DNA of 64,000 nt. It comes from Rhizomys pruinosus (lineage: Eukaryota > Chordata > Mammalia > Rodentia > Spalacidae). Under the pieces are notes generated by a model, which made no database searches, was not told where the DNA came from, and saw nothing but the letters and a program-made list of their open reading frames with translations. Location: the NCBI GenBank assembly GCA_009823505.1, contig VZQC01004530.1, forward strand, positions 1,347,693 to 1,411,692. Direction: 5' to 3'. A program made the translations under genes and the position numbers. Below are positions 22,601 through 34,359 of the stretch, in pieces; within the stretch, counting starts at the first letter, position 1; each line of letters begins with the position of its first letter.

Positions 22601-23800
22601 TCTAAGGTTCCTAGACATCGTGGCTGCAGCCTAACACTCTGAGTTGATACTGCATCTGTGATTGGCAGTGCCGCTGCTACCGTGATCAGCTCCCACCCAT
22701 GGAGAGAACTTCTCAACGTCAGCTTGGAACACAGCCACTCCTTACCTCTAAGGAACTAAGGATCGTGAAGCCTGGAATCTTCAGTCACCAAAGCTCTGCT
22801 CCACTGGGACATCAGGACTCAAAAATAAAATTAGTTCCTGAGTTTCATTTACGGCAGAGAAGAGAGGAGTTCCCTCAGCAGGGTAAAGCCTGGGGCTCAA
22901 CACTGGCTGGGAGACCTGTGGTTCCAGGGGTCACACAGTTTTGCCCCTTTCCTTCATTCTGGGGGCTTGGGTTGCACAGCTGGGCCAGCAGGTCTGAAGT
23001 GAGCTCTGCAGCAGTAGTTGATCTGCTCCATCAGAAGGAAGGGGGAGCCCAGCCTCTCCCACCCTGCAAGCATAGAAAGATGGTTTCCCAAGCTCCTGCA
23101 GACAGGTTCCTGGGGAGATATGGGGACTGGGCCTCCAGGCAGGCTGATTTGAAATGCTTCCAAAGGAATATCATGCTTCAAAGCATCGGTCCCTGGGGCA
23201 GGAGCTGAACCTGGGGAAGGGGACAAAGTGGCTGGAGTTCAGGCACTACCTTCCATCCAACCCCCTCGGGGCAGAGGAGGGTTTATTTAACCCCTCAGGG
23301 GTGCTGTGTGCCTTCCTTGTCAAGGTGGTTTGCGGCTTAGTGAAGGGTTATTTATAGAGTGCTCTGTGATTCTTGGGTGAACATTCGTTTTATAAATGAA
23401 TGATCAAATTTATTAGCAATGAGTAACTAACCCATCTACATTTATTTTGTTGATAATACTAATTTACAAGGTTTTAATTGCCAGTTTTAAAACCCCAAAA
23501 CCCATACATAAATACATGGGTAATAAAATATCTTCTCACTGTGCCCTTGACTTCTGCAGTTACACCAGGGCTCATGGGAAGGTCTGAGGGAGGTTTGAAA
23601 AGGGATCACATTGCTTGTTTAAAATGATGTGGGTTTAGAAGCAATTGAATTCAAATCTAGTTGGTGATAATTTCATGAATGTTAACCAAGATGCTACTAC
23701 TGATAAAACCTTTTAGTAATTTCCTTTTCAGTGCTCTAATAATGAGATGATTTCTTTTGTTCCCATTGTCTGATTTATTAACCCTATGTGAACCTATGAC
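22601..23800. other. Unique sequence, less AT-rich, with the second longest plus-strand frame
   Basis: The frame at 22699-23208 (169 codons) has no recognisable domain, no start context I can defend, and an overlapping 90-codon minus-strand frame, so I do not call a gene. About 23270-23800 contains AT-rich, palindrome-like blocks (ttataaatgaatgatcaaat, gggtttatttaacccc) and no repeat that I recognise. Confidence 0.4.
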
Positions 23801-23949
23801 ATTGCTGCTCCTTGTGTGGGCCTTAGACAAACAGCATCAGAATCATCTGATATTTGCAGAGCTCCAGGATATATATCTTCCCCACCTCATACCTGCTGTC
23901 TGAACCTGCATCCTAGTAACATCCCAAGCCATATGTGTGTACATCAAGC

Positions 23950-24075
23950 TCTGGAGGTAGTTCTGGCTCCTCCCATTTCACAGTCAAGGAGACTGAGCCC
24001 CAGAGAGGCTCAACATACTGTCCATGGGCCCAAGTTGAGCTGAATCTGGTTCCGGTCTGCTGTAGTCAAAGCATT
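23950..24075 (+). mobile_element. MIR remnant
   Basis: 'cccatttcacagtcaaggag', 'actgagccccagagaggctc', and 'gggcccaagttgagctgaat' follow the conserved MIR core. Confidence 0.65.
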
Positions 24076-24465
24076 CAACCAGATGCTGCAGGTGTGTGGA
24101 CGCCACTGTGAGAATCCAGAAGCATGGACTTGTGAGGACAGTGATGACAGTCCCAGGCCCCCCCGAAGTAGTGACTTCACTGGGCCCTGGTCCAGGAATT
24201 GTGTACTCAGCTGTGTGTGGCTTCGTCTCTTCGACATGGGTAGAGAAGTCTCCTGATGTTCCATCTCTGGGTGATGTACTTCAGAGAGAGCAAGGGACAC
24301 CTTGAGGCTGTGTCCATGGGTGGGCTCGCAATGCACTCTTTCTGGTAGAAATAATGGTCTACTTGAGGCTTATAAAGAAAATAACTCCTTTGAAAAGCTT
24401 GATCCTAGTCACATAAAAATCAGAGTCTGAGGCCAAGGTGGACTGGCAAAGTGGAATATAATTAT
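24076..24465. other. Unique sequence, no gene recognised
   Basis: The 108-codon minus frame (24010-24336) overlaps a MIR and a 69-codon plus frame; not supported as coding. Confidence 0.45.
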
Positions 24466-24469
24466 TAAT

Positions 24470-24540
24470 AGAGCTTACCAAATATTTATTGAGTGTTTAC
24501 TATGTGGCAGGCACTGTCTTGAATGCTGAGAATAGAATGT
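24470..24540 (+). mobile_element. MIR/L2-like fragment
   Basis: 'atttattgagtgtttactat' followed by 'gtggcaggcactgtcttgaatgctg' is a classic ancient mammalian-wide repeat phrase. Confidence 0.65.
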
Positions 24541-24975
24541 GTCTGGACTATAAACAGGAAGGTAATCTTACAAGTAAGATGGTTTGGACCAGTCCCATGT
24601 TCACCTGATTTCAAAGGCAGTCACTTCAAATATTAGTCTTAAGTGTTTAGCAGATTAATACAGATGTCATTTGGAGCAAGATCCATGGCAGTTACCCAAA
24701 CTCGAGATCCCTCTTTCTCTAGAGTTTGGTGGTCTTCATCTGTTCTTGCTCTGCATGGACTTTGTATATCCAAGACAGTAAGGCTCCATTGGTCAGGCAT
24801 TGGCTGTGTCAGTTTAGGTCAGTTTCTATAAGTATGAAGACAAAGATGGCCTAGTCAGGCAGATAGAACTGTTCTGTTGGGCATTGCCTCTACAGGTACA
24901 ACACTAGCATCATGTTCACTAGGCCCCTGAGTCAATTTGTCCATGGGTAAGTGGACAGGTAAACAATAGGTTCTT

Positions 24976-25159
24976 GGGGCTGGAGCAATGGCTCAGTGGT
25001 TAAGAGTCCTTATTAATTTTGTGGAGGACCTGTTTCATTTCCCAGCACCTATACAGTGGCTCACAACCTCCTGTAACTCTAGTTCCAGGGGGATTCAATA
25101 CTCTCTTCTGAATACATATACTCAGGCACACACACACATACACATAAAATAAAATAAAC
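24976..25159 (+). mobile_element. B2-type SINE
   Basis: Head tggggctggagcaatggctc, decayed B box (tgtttcatttcccagcacc), a CA-rich stretch and tail cataaaataaaataaact. Imperfect flanking duplication aataggttctt / aataggtcttt. Confidence 0.88.
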
Positions 25160-25174
25160 TAATAGGTCTTTCAT

Positions 25175-26528
25175 TGATGCGAAGGGGTGTGACGGGTGCT
25201 CAGAAGACAGATGTCTTAATAAGTAAACTGGCCTTACTCACACCTATGGTCTTTTTTTAGCCTCCTGTTGTAATTGTTTTAAAGCACCCTTTCCTTCTGA
25301 ACTTTGCTGAAACCTGAGACCAGGACTTTCTAAATTTATGACCTGTCATCTGGAATTTTCCCTAAGAGCAATTTTTCTTGAAAGAAGCACCCCCTATTGA
25401 GTGTCATTTTCAAAGAGGTCTGGGGAAATAGACGGACTCCTTCAATGCTAGTGCAGACAATGGGATTTACGTGTGCCAAACCTCACTGGGTGCTGAGAAT
25501 TGACCCCTGGAGGCTCTGAGGAGGGAACAGACAGACAAAGACTTCACAATTGTCCTTTGTTTCTGATTTTGCTAGAAATTATCATAGGATTATGGAATGA
25601 ATAGGAACTTAGGGACATGGTTTCATCTGTCTGGGTGTCCCCCTCATCAGATCACTGTGGCCTAAGCCAACTTAGGCCACCCAATGGATGAGGCTTAAAT
25701 TCCTGGATCGCAGACTGTCTTCTCATGGATTCAAAGGGTAGTTGTAAAACAGGCTTCTGTCACTAGATTTTAAAATGGGCAAATCTCGTGGATCTTGCCC
25801 TCAAGGTGTTCCAGATTAGTCAGTTGATAGCAAATACCAAATTACCAAATCTAGTAAGTGTAGACAGTATCCTATTTCACCCACAGACACCAGATCTACC
25901 CTGATCTATGAGTATTCATTCTGAATGTTTGCTAACTTCCTAGGAAAGGACTTTACAACTGTAATTTAGAATTTCTTGCCATGCAAAATAAGGGCTATTT
26001 ATTTTATTGTCTGTGTTCCTCTATAGTCTGACATGGTAAACATTGTCTCCATGCTAAAGACCTTTTAAGACCTCATCTAAGAGGCCAAAATGAGAGAAAC
26101 CATATAACATTGCAACGGGTGATAAATACATAAAAAGGCTCCAGGTCTATTTTAGTAACTGTTTCCTCTTCTATTGAAAGTTTAGCTTCTCTGGGTGTGA
26201 ACACTGGACTAAGCCCTGCTCTCCAGAGGAAAGTCAGAGACTAGGAACGTCGGTGAGATGATTGGCTGAGCATGAAAGATTGCTTCACAGAGGTTAGCAT
26301 CTTGGACAGCTGAAGGACTGGAATTTAATCAAGGAGGTTCTAGGCAGCAGACTTACAAGAATATAATAAAAATGTGCTTAGACCCTCAGTGGGGCCTTGA
26401 GCTGAGCGTTTTCAAGACTGGAAGGTCAGTGCAGGTGCTTACTTGATGGTACAGTGATAGAAAGGAGAGTGAGCTGTGACAGTGTCAGGAAGAATGAGAA
26501 GTGCTAGGTCATGCTGTTTAAGATAGGA
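25175..26528. other. Unique sequence, no gene recognised
   Basis: No repeat or frame of note. Confidence 0.5.
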
Positions 26529-26543
26529 TTAAATCTTATTCTC

Positions 26544-26769
26544 GGGACTGGAGAGATGGCCTAGCGGTTAAGAGCACTGACCGCTCTTACAGAGAACCCG
26601 GGTTCGATCCCCAGCACCTACATGGCGACTAAGAACCATCTGTAACTCCAATTCCAGGAGAATTCCAGTTCCAGGGGAATCCGAGACCCTCTTTGACCTC
26701 AGCGGCATTGCACGACACGGGTGCACAAACCTACATGCAGACAGTACATTCATACACATACAAAATAAA
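26544..26769 (+). mobile_element. Young B2 SINE with 17-bp internal duplication
   Basis: Intact A box (tggcctagcgg) and B box (ggttcgatccc), many CpGs, and the doubled unit aactccaattccaggag (26644-26660) / aattccagttccagggg (26661-26677). Perfect 13-bp target-site duplication aaatcttattctc at 26531-26543 and 26770-26782. Confidence 0.97.
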
Positions 26770-26782
26770 AAATCTTATTCTC

Positions 26783-28045
26783 TTTAGTGGTAGCGCTTGC
26801 TCATCAACTAAGTGGAAGGTTTGGCCTGAAAGCAGAGTGCCACATACAAAGTTGTTGAGGTCTTTGGGGACAAATAAGTGCAGGTGGTATGGAGCTAAAG
26901 GGAAGCCATTTGGAATGAATTTGGAATGTTCAAGTCGACAAGATTCTTGATGGACTAGATGTTGGAAGACTAGTCAAGGATGGTGTCAGGGTTTTAGTTT
27001 TGAGTGTCTGGTGGGGGAGATACATGGTTCACTTCAGATGAACTAAGATCCTAAGAGGAGCTGATTTAAAAGTAAGGCCAAGTACCTCAAGGGGACCCTG
27101 GTCTTGGTGGGGAAATTAATGTTCTGAGATGCAGAAAAGCTTCACTAGCCAAGATGCTACTGTGTCTGTGTGCAGCTCATCAGAATAAAAGGCATTTTAC
27201 TAATTACTAGTGCCTGCTATGCCTGCCATGCCTGACTGCCTTCTCAACAGCAACCACTTTCCAACTCAGTTCCTCTATGGGCCTCTAAAGGCTGGTGCTC
27301 AGGGATTGTGTACACATCTCTCCTCAGTTTCTTGTGGGCAGGTCAAGGCTGGGACTGGGCCCCTCAATAGCCTCTTTGAGACCCCAGCACCCAGGACTGA
27401 CACAAAGTTCTAGAACCTAGAGTTTTTGAAGGACATGGGACCAGCTGCTGGAGTGTCGCTGCCCGTGGAGCTGTAAGAACATAGCACAGACAGGGCGACT
27501 GGTGCAGAACAGAGCATCTGTTGTGGTGCTGCAGGCTGAAGGTCGTGTTGCCAGCCATGCAGCAGCCATTGCAGGCTGGAGGAGTGGAAAAGAGGGTTCT
27601 CCTTGTGGTTTAGCACCCAGGTCCTAAATGTCTCCCCAACACCTGCCTCCCAGCACCATCACTGGGATCATTTCCAGCCTGTGAATCTGGGGAACACTGG
27701 CCACAAGTAGACCCTCCTGCTCAGGGGCTCCTAGGGACTCATGGCTGGGTAACTTTGTCCCTGATCTTATCACACCTTGGCCCCCCTGTCTGTCTCAAAT
27801 CTTCTTCTCCCTCATATTCCTAAAGGGCCAATTTAGGTCAAGCAGATGATCTGGAATATTTCTTCTCAAAATCCTTAAGGTGGTCAAGTTTGCAAAGATC
27901 TCTTCCAGGGGCCGAACTCAGGTTCTAGTGGAATGTGGGCACACCGGCTGCCACAGCTCCACCCTGCTCTTTATGAACTTCAATCACCACTCTCCTGTGT
28001 CCACTCCAGCACATTGGTCCTCCTAACCTAATGGTGGACTCTCCT
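26783..28045. other. Unique sequence, no gene recognised
   Basis: Overlapping 60-70 codon frames on both strands around 27210-27616 have no recognisable domains. Confidence 0.5.
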
Positions 28046-28047
28046 AT

Positions 28048-28435
28048 ATTCCTGGGTGTGCTGTGACAAAACACCATGACCAAGGCCAGTAATAGAAGGA
28101 AGAGTTTATTTGGCTTATGGTTCCAGAGGGAGAGTCCAATAATGGGTGAGGCACAGTGGCAGCAAGGGGGGGGGGGAGGAGGGGGAGAAGGGAGAGGAGG
28201 GGGAGGAGGGGCAGAGTGCAAAGCCGAGTGCTCACATCTTCAAGCAGGCACAGGATGCAGAGCAGAGCTGGAAACTGGACAAGGCTTAAGAACTCTCAAA
28301 GTACCCCTAGTGACACGCTTCCCCCAGCATGGCTGCAGCTCCCAAAGGTTCCCAGATCTTCCCCAAACTGGGGATGAAGAGTTCAGATACTTGAAGCCTG
28401 TGGGGGATACTCTTTCAAACCACCACAGTGGCCCA
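28048..28435 (-). mobile_element. MaLR-type solo LTR remnant, minus strand
   Basis: Plus-strand 'gctgtgacaaaacaccatgacc', 'gagtttatttggcttatggttcc', and 'gggggatactctttcaaaccac' are the complement of the LTR found in sense at 32172-32524. It contains a G-rich tract at 28164-28211. The 177-codon frame across it (28076-28609) is not a gene. Confidence 0.6.
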
Positions 28436-28444
28436 GAGGCCATT

Positions 28445-30410
28445 TTACATAGATCTGAGAGGTCTTTGGAGACAGTGCCTCAAACCATATACTCACTGCT
28501 CGATGCAACAGGACCAGCTGCGGCTGGCAGCTTGCACCTTCACGCAGATGCCCTGCCCCAGGCTTTCTGTGCCCATGTGCTTATAGCTCTTTCCCACAAG
28601 ACCACATAATGCCAGGGGTCTCCAGGTCTGCCTTATTCTCATTTATTGGTCACTACCTCTAATCGTCATATACCATTCATTCATTCACACATCCACTCAT
28701 TCATAAAATTCAAGAATGGAGTCCTTGTCATGAACATCTACAAGCTATTCCAAGATTATCTGCTGTCTGGGCTTTGCACAGCCATTACTGCCATCTCCTG
28801 CTGTACTACCTGGCACAGGAGGAAAAACAGAGTGAAGATATTTTTCCTTATTAAAAACATCTCCAAAAGAGGCTGTTACCAAGAAGGAGGTTTCATCCTA
28901 GCTCCTGTAGCTGGGAGGAAAGGGAGAGGGGCTGAGCTCCTTGGTAGTGAACTCCTTTAGATGCCACCGTGGCCTGGGTGAGCCATGCTATACCTCTGTT
29001 CCAGGCCTCACTATTTGCTAATTCTGTGTCCCAGGAAGATATAAGCTGCTTACGGCTGGCTTCTCTTCCCTCTTGTCCTATACCATGTCTATATGTAAAC
29101 CGCTGTTGGCATTGGTTTCACTATCCTGAGAGATCTAAGGGCTGGCTTGCAGGGCACATCCTACCTCCTCCCGATGCCAGCCTACACACTACATGGATAG
29201 CCAGTTAGTGGTAGAATTCCTTCTCTTTCCTCTTTTCTGCTTCCAGGAGGCCTGGCACTGTTGTTAATGGTATCTTGCATGGTACTCTCCTGATGGATGC
29301 ACTACAGTGGTGATTCTGCTGGATCATGATCCTGCGGGGCACGCGCAAGCACTTGGCTGCTATCTCAGGATGATGAGATGGTCCCCCACACAGCAGGTGG
29401 TATAGGTAGTGATGTCCAAGAGCTTAGTCTCCCTGGTCACATCTTGGCTTCTCTTCTGGATATCTTTGTGTTCTTCATCACCCGATGGCATGGGGGCTTC
29501 AGGCCACCAATCAGATGCAAAGAGCCTTCTGGGCTCTGGCTGGCATATGGACCTTCTTTCTGGCCTGTGGTCCTTTTCCATTTTCTGTGGGAGAGCCTGG
29601 AGTCTTGGTTCTATTATGAAACATACACAGTGCATCTCAGGCGGCCAATGAGGGGCTGCATATGGAGGTGCCCCATGGGAACACTGCTCCTTCTAGGGCC
29701 CCCAAGAGAAGGAAAAGAAGCCATCTGAAATTTACAATGAAGAGGTAAAAATATCCTTTGGATTTGAATGCAAAAACCATCAATGAATCCCAAAATGGCA
29801 TATATTTTGAAGGATTATACTACACTCTATGGAGATGGCATGGCTGTCTACAGGGTATGTAGGTGGGGGAGAAGGTACAGGCTCATTCTGGAGTCTGGAG
29901 TCTTCAATAGAGTGGGATCGCCACCACATTTATGAGCCTCTTTCCCATATCCTAGTACTTGATCAAAATGAGTCCTGAGTGCTGAACTTTGAAGGCTTTG
30001 GCTGCAGGCTGCTACAGGTGAAAGCCGCTCTTGGGAGTGGGATCTCAGTTCACGAGCTTTCAACCAGGATTGGGTCCAGCGCCAAGTCCCTTGTATCATT
30101 GGCTGGTCGGGCAGTATCAAGAACGGCCTTTATAAAAGTACCTTTATTGCATTTTATCTCTTGAAAGCAGCAACAGTTTTTGGCAGATGGAGCTACCTTC
30201 TCTGGATCCAGTAAGTGTTTGTAAAGGAGGCTCGGGTTTCTGGCCAGCTATCAGAGCGCAGGTGGAGGCAGCCCTCAGGGGGACCCAGAGGCCTCTCAGC
30301 CTGGGCTAAATGGGGCTGTAGTGGACCTCCTTGGGATGTATCAGAGAGAAAGATCACATTTCTAGTGGGGAGAAAGTAAATTCAGAATCCAGGAAGGGAA
30401 AGGCAGCTTA
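28445..30410. other. Unique sequence, no gene recognised
   Basis: The 116-codon plus and 91-codon minus frames at 29360-29728 overlap one another. I could not match either to a family. Tandem cattcattcattcac near 28674 is a small low-complexity patch. Confidence 0.45.
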
Positions 30411-30469
30411 TAATAATAGTCTTTTACCTCTGTACTGGGATTTACATTTCACAAAACATGCACATTATT

Positions 30470-30605
30470 TAACATAGCTCTTCGTGCCCCCCACCCCCAA
30501 AGGCTGTGAGTTATCGACCGTTACCTTCATTTTACAGATTTGGAAACTAAAGAGAAAATGACCCGACCAGTGTCACCTATTTACATTCAGGTCTGACTCC
30601 AATCA
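30470..30605 (+). mobile_element. MIR remnant
   Basis: 'accttcattttacagatttgg' and 'aaactaaagagaaaatgaccc' then 'acattcaggtctgactccaa' follow the MIR core and 3' part. Confidence 0.65.
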
Positions 30606-30774
30606 TTACCTTTGATGAGATGCTTCAAAGAGAAGTGAAAGAGAACTAAGAGGCATGGAGTTTTACCTTGCACTCCACAGTGCAGGGTTGGGGCAGAAAG
30701 ATTTAAGTACTGTTGACAGCCTCATTTGTTATATCTGATGCTACTTAACAGAAAGCATAAACTTCAAGCAAACA

Positions 30775-30800
30775 GATAAATAAATAAATAAATAAATATA
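30775..30800. repeat. (TAAA)n microsatellite
   Basis: Six tandem taaa/aata units. Confidence 0.9.
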
Positions 30801-32035
30801 AGCCAAAGTTGAAGGGATGGGAATTGATACTGGAATGTATTGCTCCACTCCATGAAAATGGAAAGATGGCTTAAAGTTGGGTTAGCAGGCTATGGTGATG
30901 TGCCAGGTGCTCCTGCTTCTCCTTCTTAAGATCCGGCTCAGTGGGGCCTTGCTCAGGCCTTTAGGTAGCATTTTCTGGCCACTCTTGGGCTCCAATGACA
31001 GGGAGACCATGTGACACATACACTAGATTAGAGGGAACATTCCTCCAGGAGATGTAGAACACTTCTGTTCACATTGTGAAAAGAATAACTAGTTGCATGA
31101 CCTCGTTTCTATGTGAGAAGCCAGGGTGATGCAATTAGAAACTTGCTAAAGTTCAAGGAGTTGCAGGTACTGTTGAAGAACCAACCAGATTCAGCTTCCG
31201 GGATCTTTGAGTGTGACCAGATCAGATGGCTTAGGTTTTTGCCCCCACCTCCACCCCCTGCCCCCAGGCTAAGGAGCCTCGTCCCCATGTCTGTCCCTGC
31301 CTTCCTTTCCTTCTTTCTTGTTCCTTCCTCTTGGGATCTGTTTGTGGATGGTTTGTACAGCCTGATCCTTAGTCATAATTTCTACCTAAAAATGTTCAGA
31401 ACTAGTTTCTGTCTGTAATCTATGCTTTCCATTCCACCTATATTGGTAGAGGGAAAAATGAGAATAGAAGAAATAATAAGGAGCAAGAGTCTTGCCTCTG
31501 TCACAGCAGCAACCAGAGCAAGGGAGATTGGATGTATGCATGCAGGCCAAATGGGCTGGAAACATTTGGCTCATGTATGTGTGACTTTAAAGTGGTATTT
31601 AATTAAAAAGTTGCAAGCTCACAAAACAAAGGATTTTGTTAGTCCTTCCCTTATACAGTCCCAGTTTCTAGGAAATAATAACGTCTGATTTATGGGCTTC
31701 CTTTCCACAGAAGTATGGAAGTTATATGCAGTTCGTGTTTGAATAAGAAAGAAAAATTCCCAATGGGAACTCATTATCTGTCTGGCTAACAAAGGACAAA
31801 GGACAAATCTGAGAATGTCTTTCTGGGCCAGCTCAGATTTATGACACATCCCACTGGTAGAGCTCTATTCTCAAGGCAGACTCTGGAGTTTATTATTTTG
31901 CGTCTTCTCATTCTTCACGACTGCATCATTTTTTAAAAAATGCTGGGCCGGATGGACACGTTCTTCCTGTAGGGTCGTTGGTGGAAAAGAAACTGTAAGA
32001 CCATGAATGCTGACTTCTACAGCCTGTGAACCAAT
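30801..32035. other. Unique sequence, no gene recognised
   Basis: A C-rich block at 31239-31266 (gcccccacctccaccccctg) is low complexity. Frames up to 101 codons, none recognisable. Confidence 0.5.
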
Positions 32036-32039
32036 TTTT

Positions 32040-32142
32040 AGTTTTTACTTGTTTATTTTTTATTCACGTTCTGGGAATGGAACCCGAGGACCTCCTGCAT
32101 GCTAAGTGCATACTCTTATCATTGAACTGCATCCTAGCCCCC
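32040..32142 (-). mobile_element. ID-like SINE, minus strand
   Basis: 'gggaatggaacccgaggacc', 'catgctaagtgcatactctt' and 'attgaactgcatcctagccc' are the complement of an ID B box and head. Confidence 0.75.
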
Positions 32143-32171
32143 AAACCACAGTGAAAAAGAAGGATAGTATT

Positions 32172-32524
32172 GAGGTTTGAATATGACATGTCTTCCATAG
32201 ACCTGTGTAGTTTGAATTCTTGGTCCCCACCAGCTGACATTGTTTAGAAAGGCTGTAGAACCTACTGGAAGTATGACCTTACTGATGTAAGTCACTGGGC
32301 CTTGACCCCCGGGTTGTACAGCCAAGTCCATGATAGCCCTGCATCATCCTCTCGTCCTCCTGATAGCCTGACCACTTTGACCAGCTGACCCCTGCTTCAG
32401 CCACCAGGTCTTCTTCACCATGCCCTTCTCAACATGATGGACTGTGTGCCCTCCAACTGTGAGCCACAAAATAGCCTTCTTCCTAAGGGAGGAAGTTACA
32501 CAGCAAAAGAAAAGTAACTAATAT
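32172..32524 (+). mobile_element. MaLR-type solo LTR remnant
   Basis: Starts with 'gaggtttgaatatgacatgtc', then 'tttgaattcttggtccccac', 'catgatggactgtgtgccctcc', 'aactgtgagccacaaaatag' and ends 'aaaagtaactaata', the order of a rodent MaLR LTR. No internal retroviral sequence is attached. Confidence 0.65.
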
Positions 32525-32704
32525 AGATATGCTTCTTCTCTGTTCATAGACTTGATGTAGTCTTGTGGGAGTTTATTCTAAGGTCAGTTCTAGCTGGGGC
32601 TGTGGATTGTCTTAGACACTCTTAAAGCTTACTCAAAGTCACCTCTCATTCTTTCAAAGGTGTTTCCTTATGGGGAATTATTTTGAGTTTGCTGGTCAGT
32701 GTGC

Positions 32705-32860
32705 ATTGCCCATGTGCCTCACAGGGCCTATAAACTCATTGAGGGCAGAGAAGCCATTTTGGACATGGTAGCCGTCTCTCACATGCCTAAAACAGGCCTT
32801 GGCACCCAACTGCTCTCTAGGTGTCAGAGAAGGTATGGATGAAGGAGCAAATGAGTGTGT
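32705..32860 (+). mobile_element. L2-like ancient LINE 3' end
   Basis: 'aaactcattgagggcagaga' and 'aaaacaggccttggcaccca' followed by a 'ggatgaaggagcaaatgagtg' end follow the L2 3' terminus. Confidence 0.6.
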
Positions 32861-33107
32861 CCAGCAGAGAGATGGACCCTGAGTTCATGCCTCCCCCTAA
32901 CAAAGCAAGGAAATACCATCTGAAGATGGTATTCTATTGGTAGTAACCCTGGTCACAGGAACATCAGTTTCTCCATAGTTCACCCCTCAGGAAGAAGGTG
33001 CATGCTAGAGCCCTGTCACATCTCACAGGATAATGATGCTGGACTGGAGAAGAGCTGTGGGGAAAGATATAGCTTCAGAGGTATGTTAAAATTGTTCTTT
33101 GGGGAGC

Positions 33108-33233
33108 AAAACTTTAACCACAGCACACAGGAGACAGAGACAGTTGGATCTCTGTGAGATCAAGGCTGACTTGGTCTATGTAGCAAGTTCAAGGCCATCT
33201 GGAGACTACAGGAAGACCCTATCTAAAAAAAAA
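33108..33233 (+). mobile_element. Old B1-type SINE
   Basis: 'agcacacaggagacagagac', 'ggatctctgtgagatcaagg', 'ctatctaaaaaaaaa' are a decayed B1 body and tail. Confidence 0.75.
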
Positions 33234-33467
33234 TGAGATTTGAGTTATGAGTTTTCTTTCACACCAGGTGATGGCTAGCGAGATATCTGAGAAAGATCGT
33301 CTGGGCAAAGTGTTGGGATAAACGGGGAGCACAGAAAGAGGGGTGAAGCAGATGCTCCACAGCCAGCTTAACGCTTATATATAAAGCCTAATATTTCAGC
33401 AAGCACCCCTCCAACCAGTTAGAATTGTGTAGTTTTTTTTTAAAGAAAATGAGCCAAACTTTTTATT

Positions 33468-33716
33468 AACTAATTAATTAATTTATTTATTTTGGCATTT
33501 TTTAAATTTATTTTTTATATGTATGAATGTACTGTCTGCATGTAGGTCTGTACGCCTGTGTCATGCAATGCCGCAGAGGTCAGAAGAGGGTGTCGGATTC
33601 CCCTAGAAGTGGAGTTAAAGACGGTTCTCAGCCGCCATGTGGGTGCTGGGGATCGAACCCAGGTCCTCTGCAAGAGCGGTCGGCGCTCTTAACCGCTAGA
33701 CCATCTCTCCAGCCCC
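33468..33716 (-). mobile_element. B2 SINE inserted in the 3' UTR of the RPS12 pseudogene
   Basis: Minus-strand B2 ending at the ccatctctccagcccc head (33701-33716), with the T-rich tail at the left. A perfect 19-bp duplication, atgagccaaactttttatt, at 33449-33467 and 33717-33735 is itself RPS12 3' UTR including the polyadenylation hexamer. Single copy of the tggagtta unit, so it lacks the 17-bp duplication. Confidence 0.97.
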
Positions 33717-33741
33717 ATGAGCCAAACTTTTTATTTCTTCA

Positions 33742-33852
<111 letters not shown>

Positions 33853-34011
33853 CTACCAGTTTTGCAAAGGCCTACCTACCCATTCTCCAGGCTTTTTGTT
33901 GTCCTCAGCCTTAATCAGGTTGATCTGATGCTCAGCACAAAGGGCTTCCACCAATTTGACATACATTGGCTCAACACAGTTGGATACAAGCACACAAAGA
34001 TGGGCTTGGCG

Positions 34012-34152
34012 CCTTTTCCTAGGTTTCCCGTTGGACCGAAGCCACCCAGAACTTTTGTGTCAACACCAGGTACTTCATGCTCTCTTCCCTTGGCGGCAGT
34101 TTTTGTTCCGCACAGTATGGAGTTTCCCACAGAATTGAGACTGAGACACGTA
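34012..34152. other. Unidentified 141-bp insert within the RPS12 pseudogene
   Basis: The flanking RPS12 sequence continues cleanly on either side (…gatgggcttggcg | insert | cttgtctaaggc…). The insert is 141 bp (47 codons long). On the minus strand it starts gtacgt and ends aaaag, so a retained intron-like or spliced-in segment, or a template-switch fragment of another RNA, are both possible. I do not recognise it. Confidence 0.8.
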
Positions 34153-34359
34153 CTTGTCTAAGGCTTTGGCAGCTTCGCGAATTCCACGTGCTAGGCCATC
34201 GAGGATGAGGGCGGTCTTCTGTACTTCTTGTAAAGCAGTCCATTGTCCATTACACCTCCAGTAGCAACGCCTTCCTCCGCCATGGCAGTGGATTACGGGT
34301 GAAGCAGAATCTTGAGTGTACCTGAGCGTCCGCCTCCGGGCGACTTGGCGGAGGCAGGT

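Noticed and set aside
22699..23208. 169-codon plus-strand open frame
   Set aside because: No recognisable domain, no homologue I can recall, overlaps an open minus-strand frame, and no splice or promoter context; better explained by chance in less AT-rich sequence.
28076..28609. 177-codon plus-strand open frame
   Set aside because: It runs through an antisense LTR remnant and a poly-G tract that encodes a glycine run; not a gene.
29360..29728. Overlapping 116- and 91-codon frames, considered as a processed pseudogene
   Set aside because: I tried to read the minus strand as a histone or ribosomal protein relic but found no convincing match in any frame.
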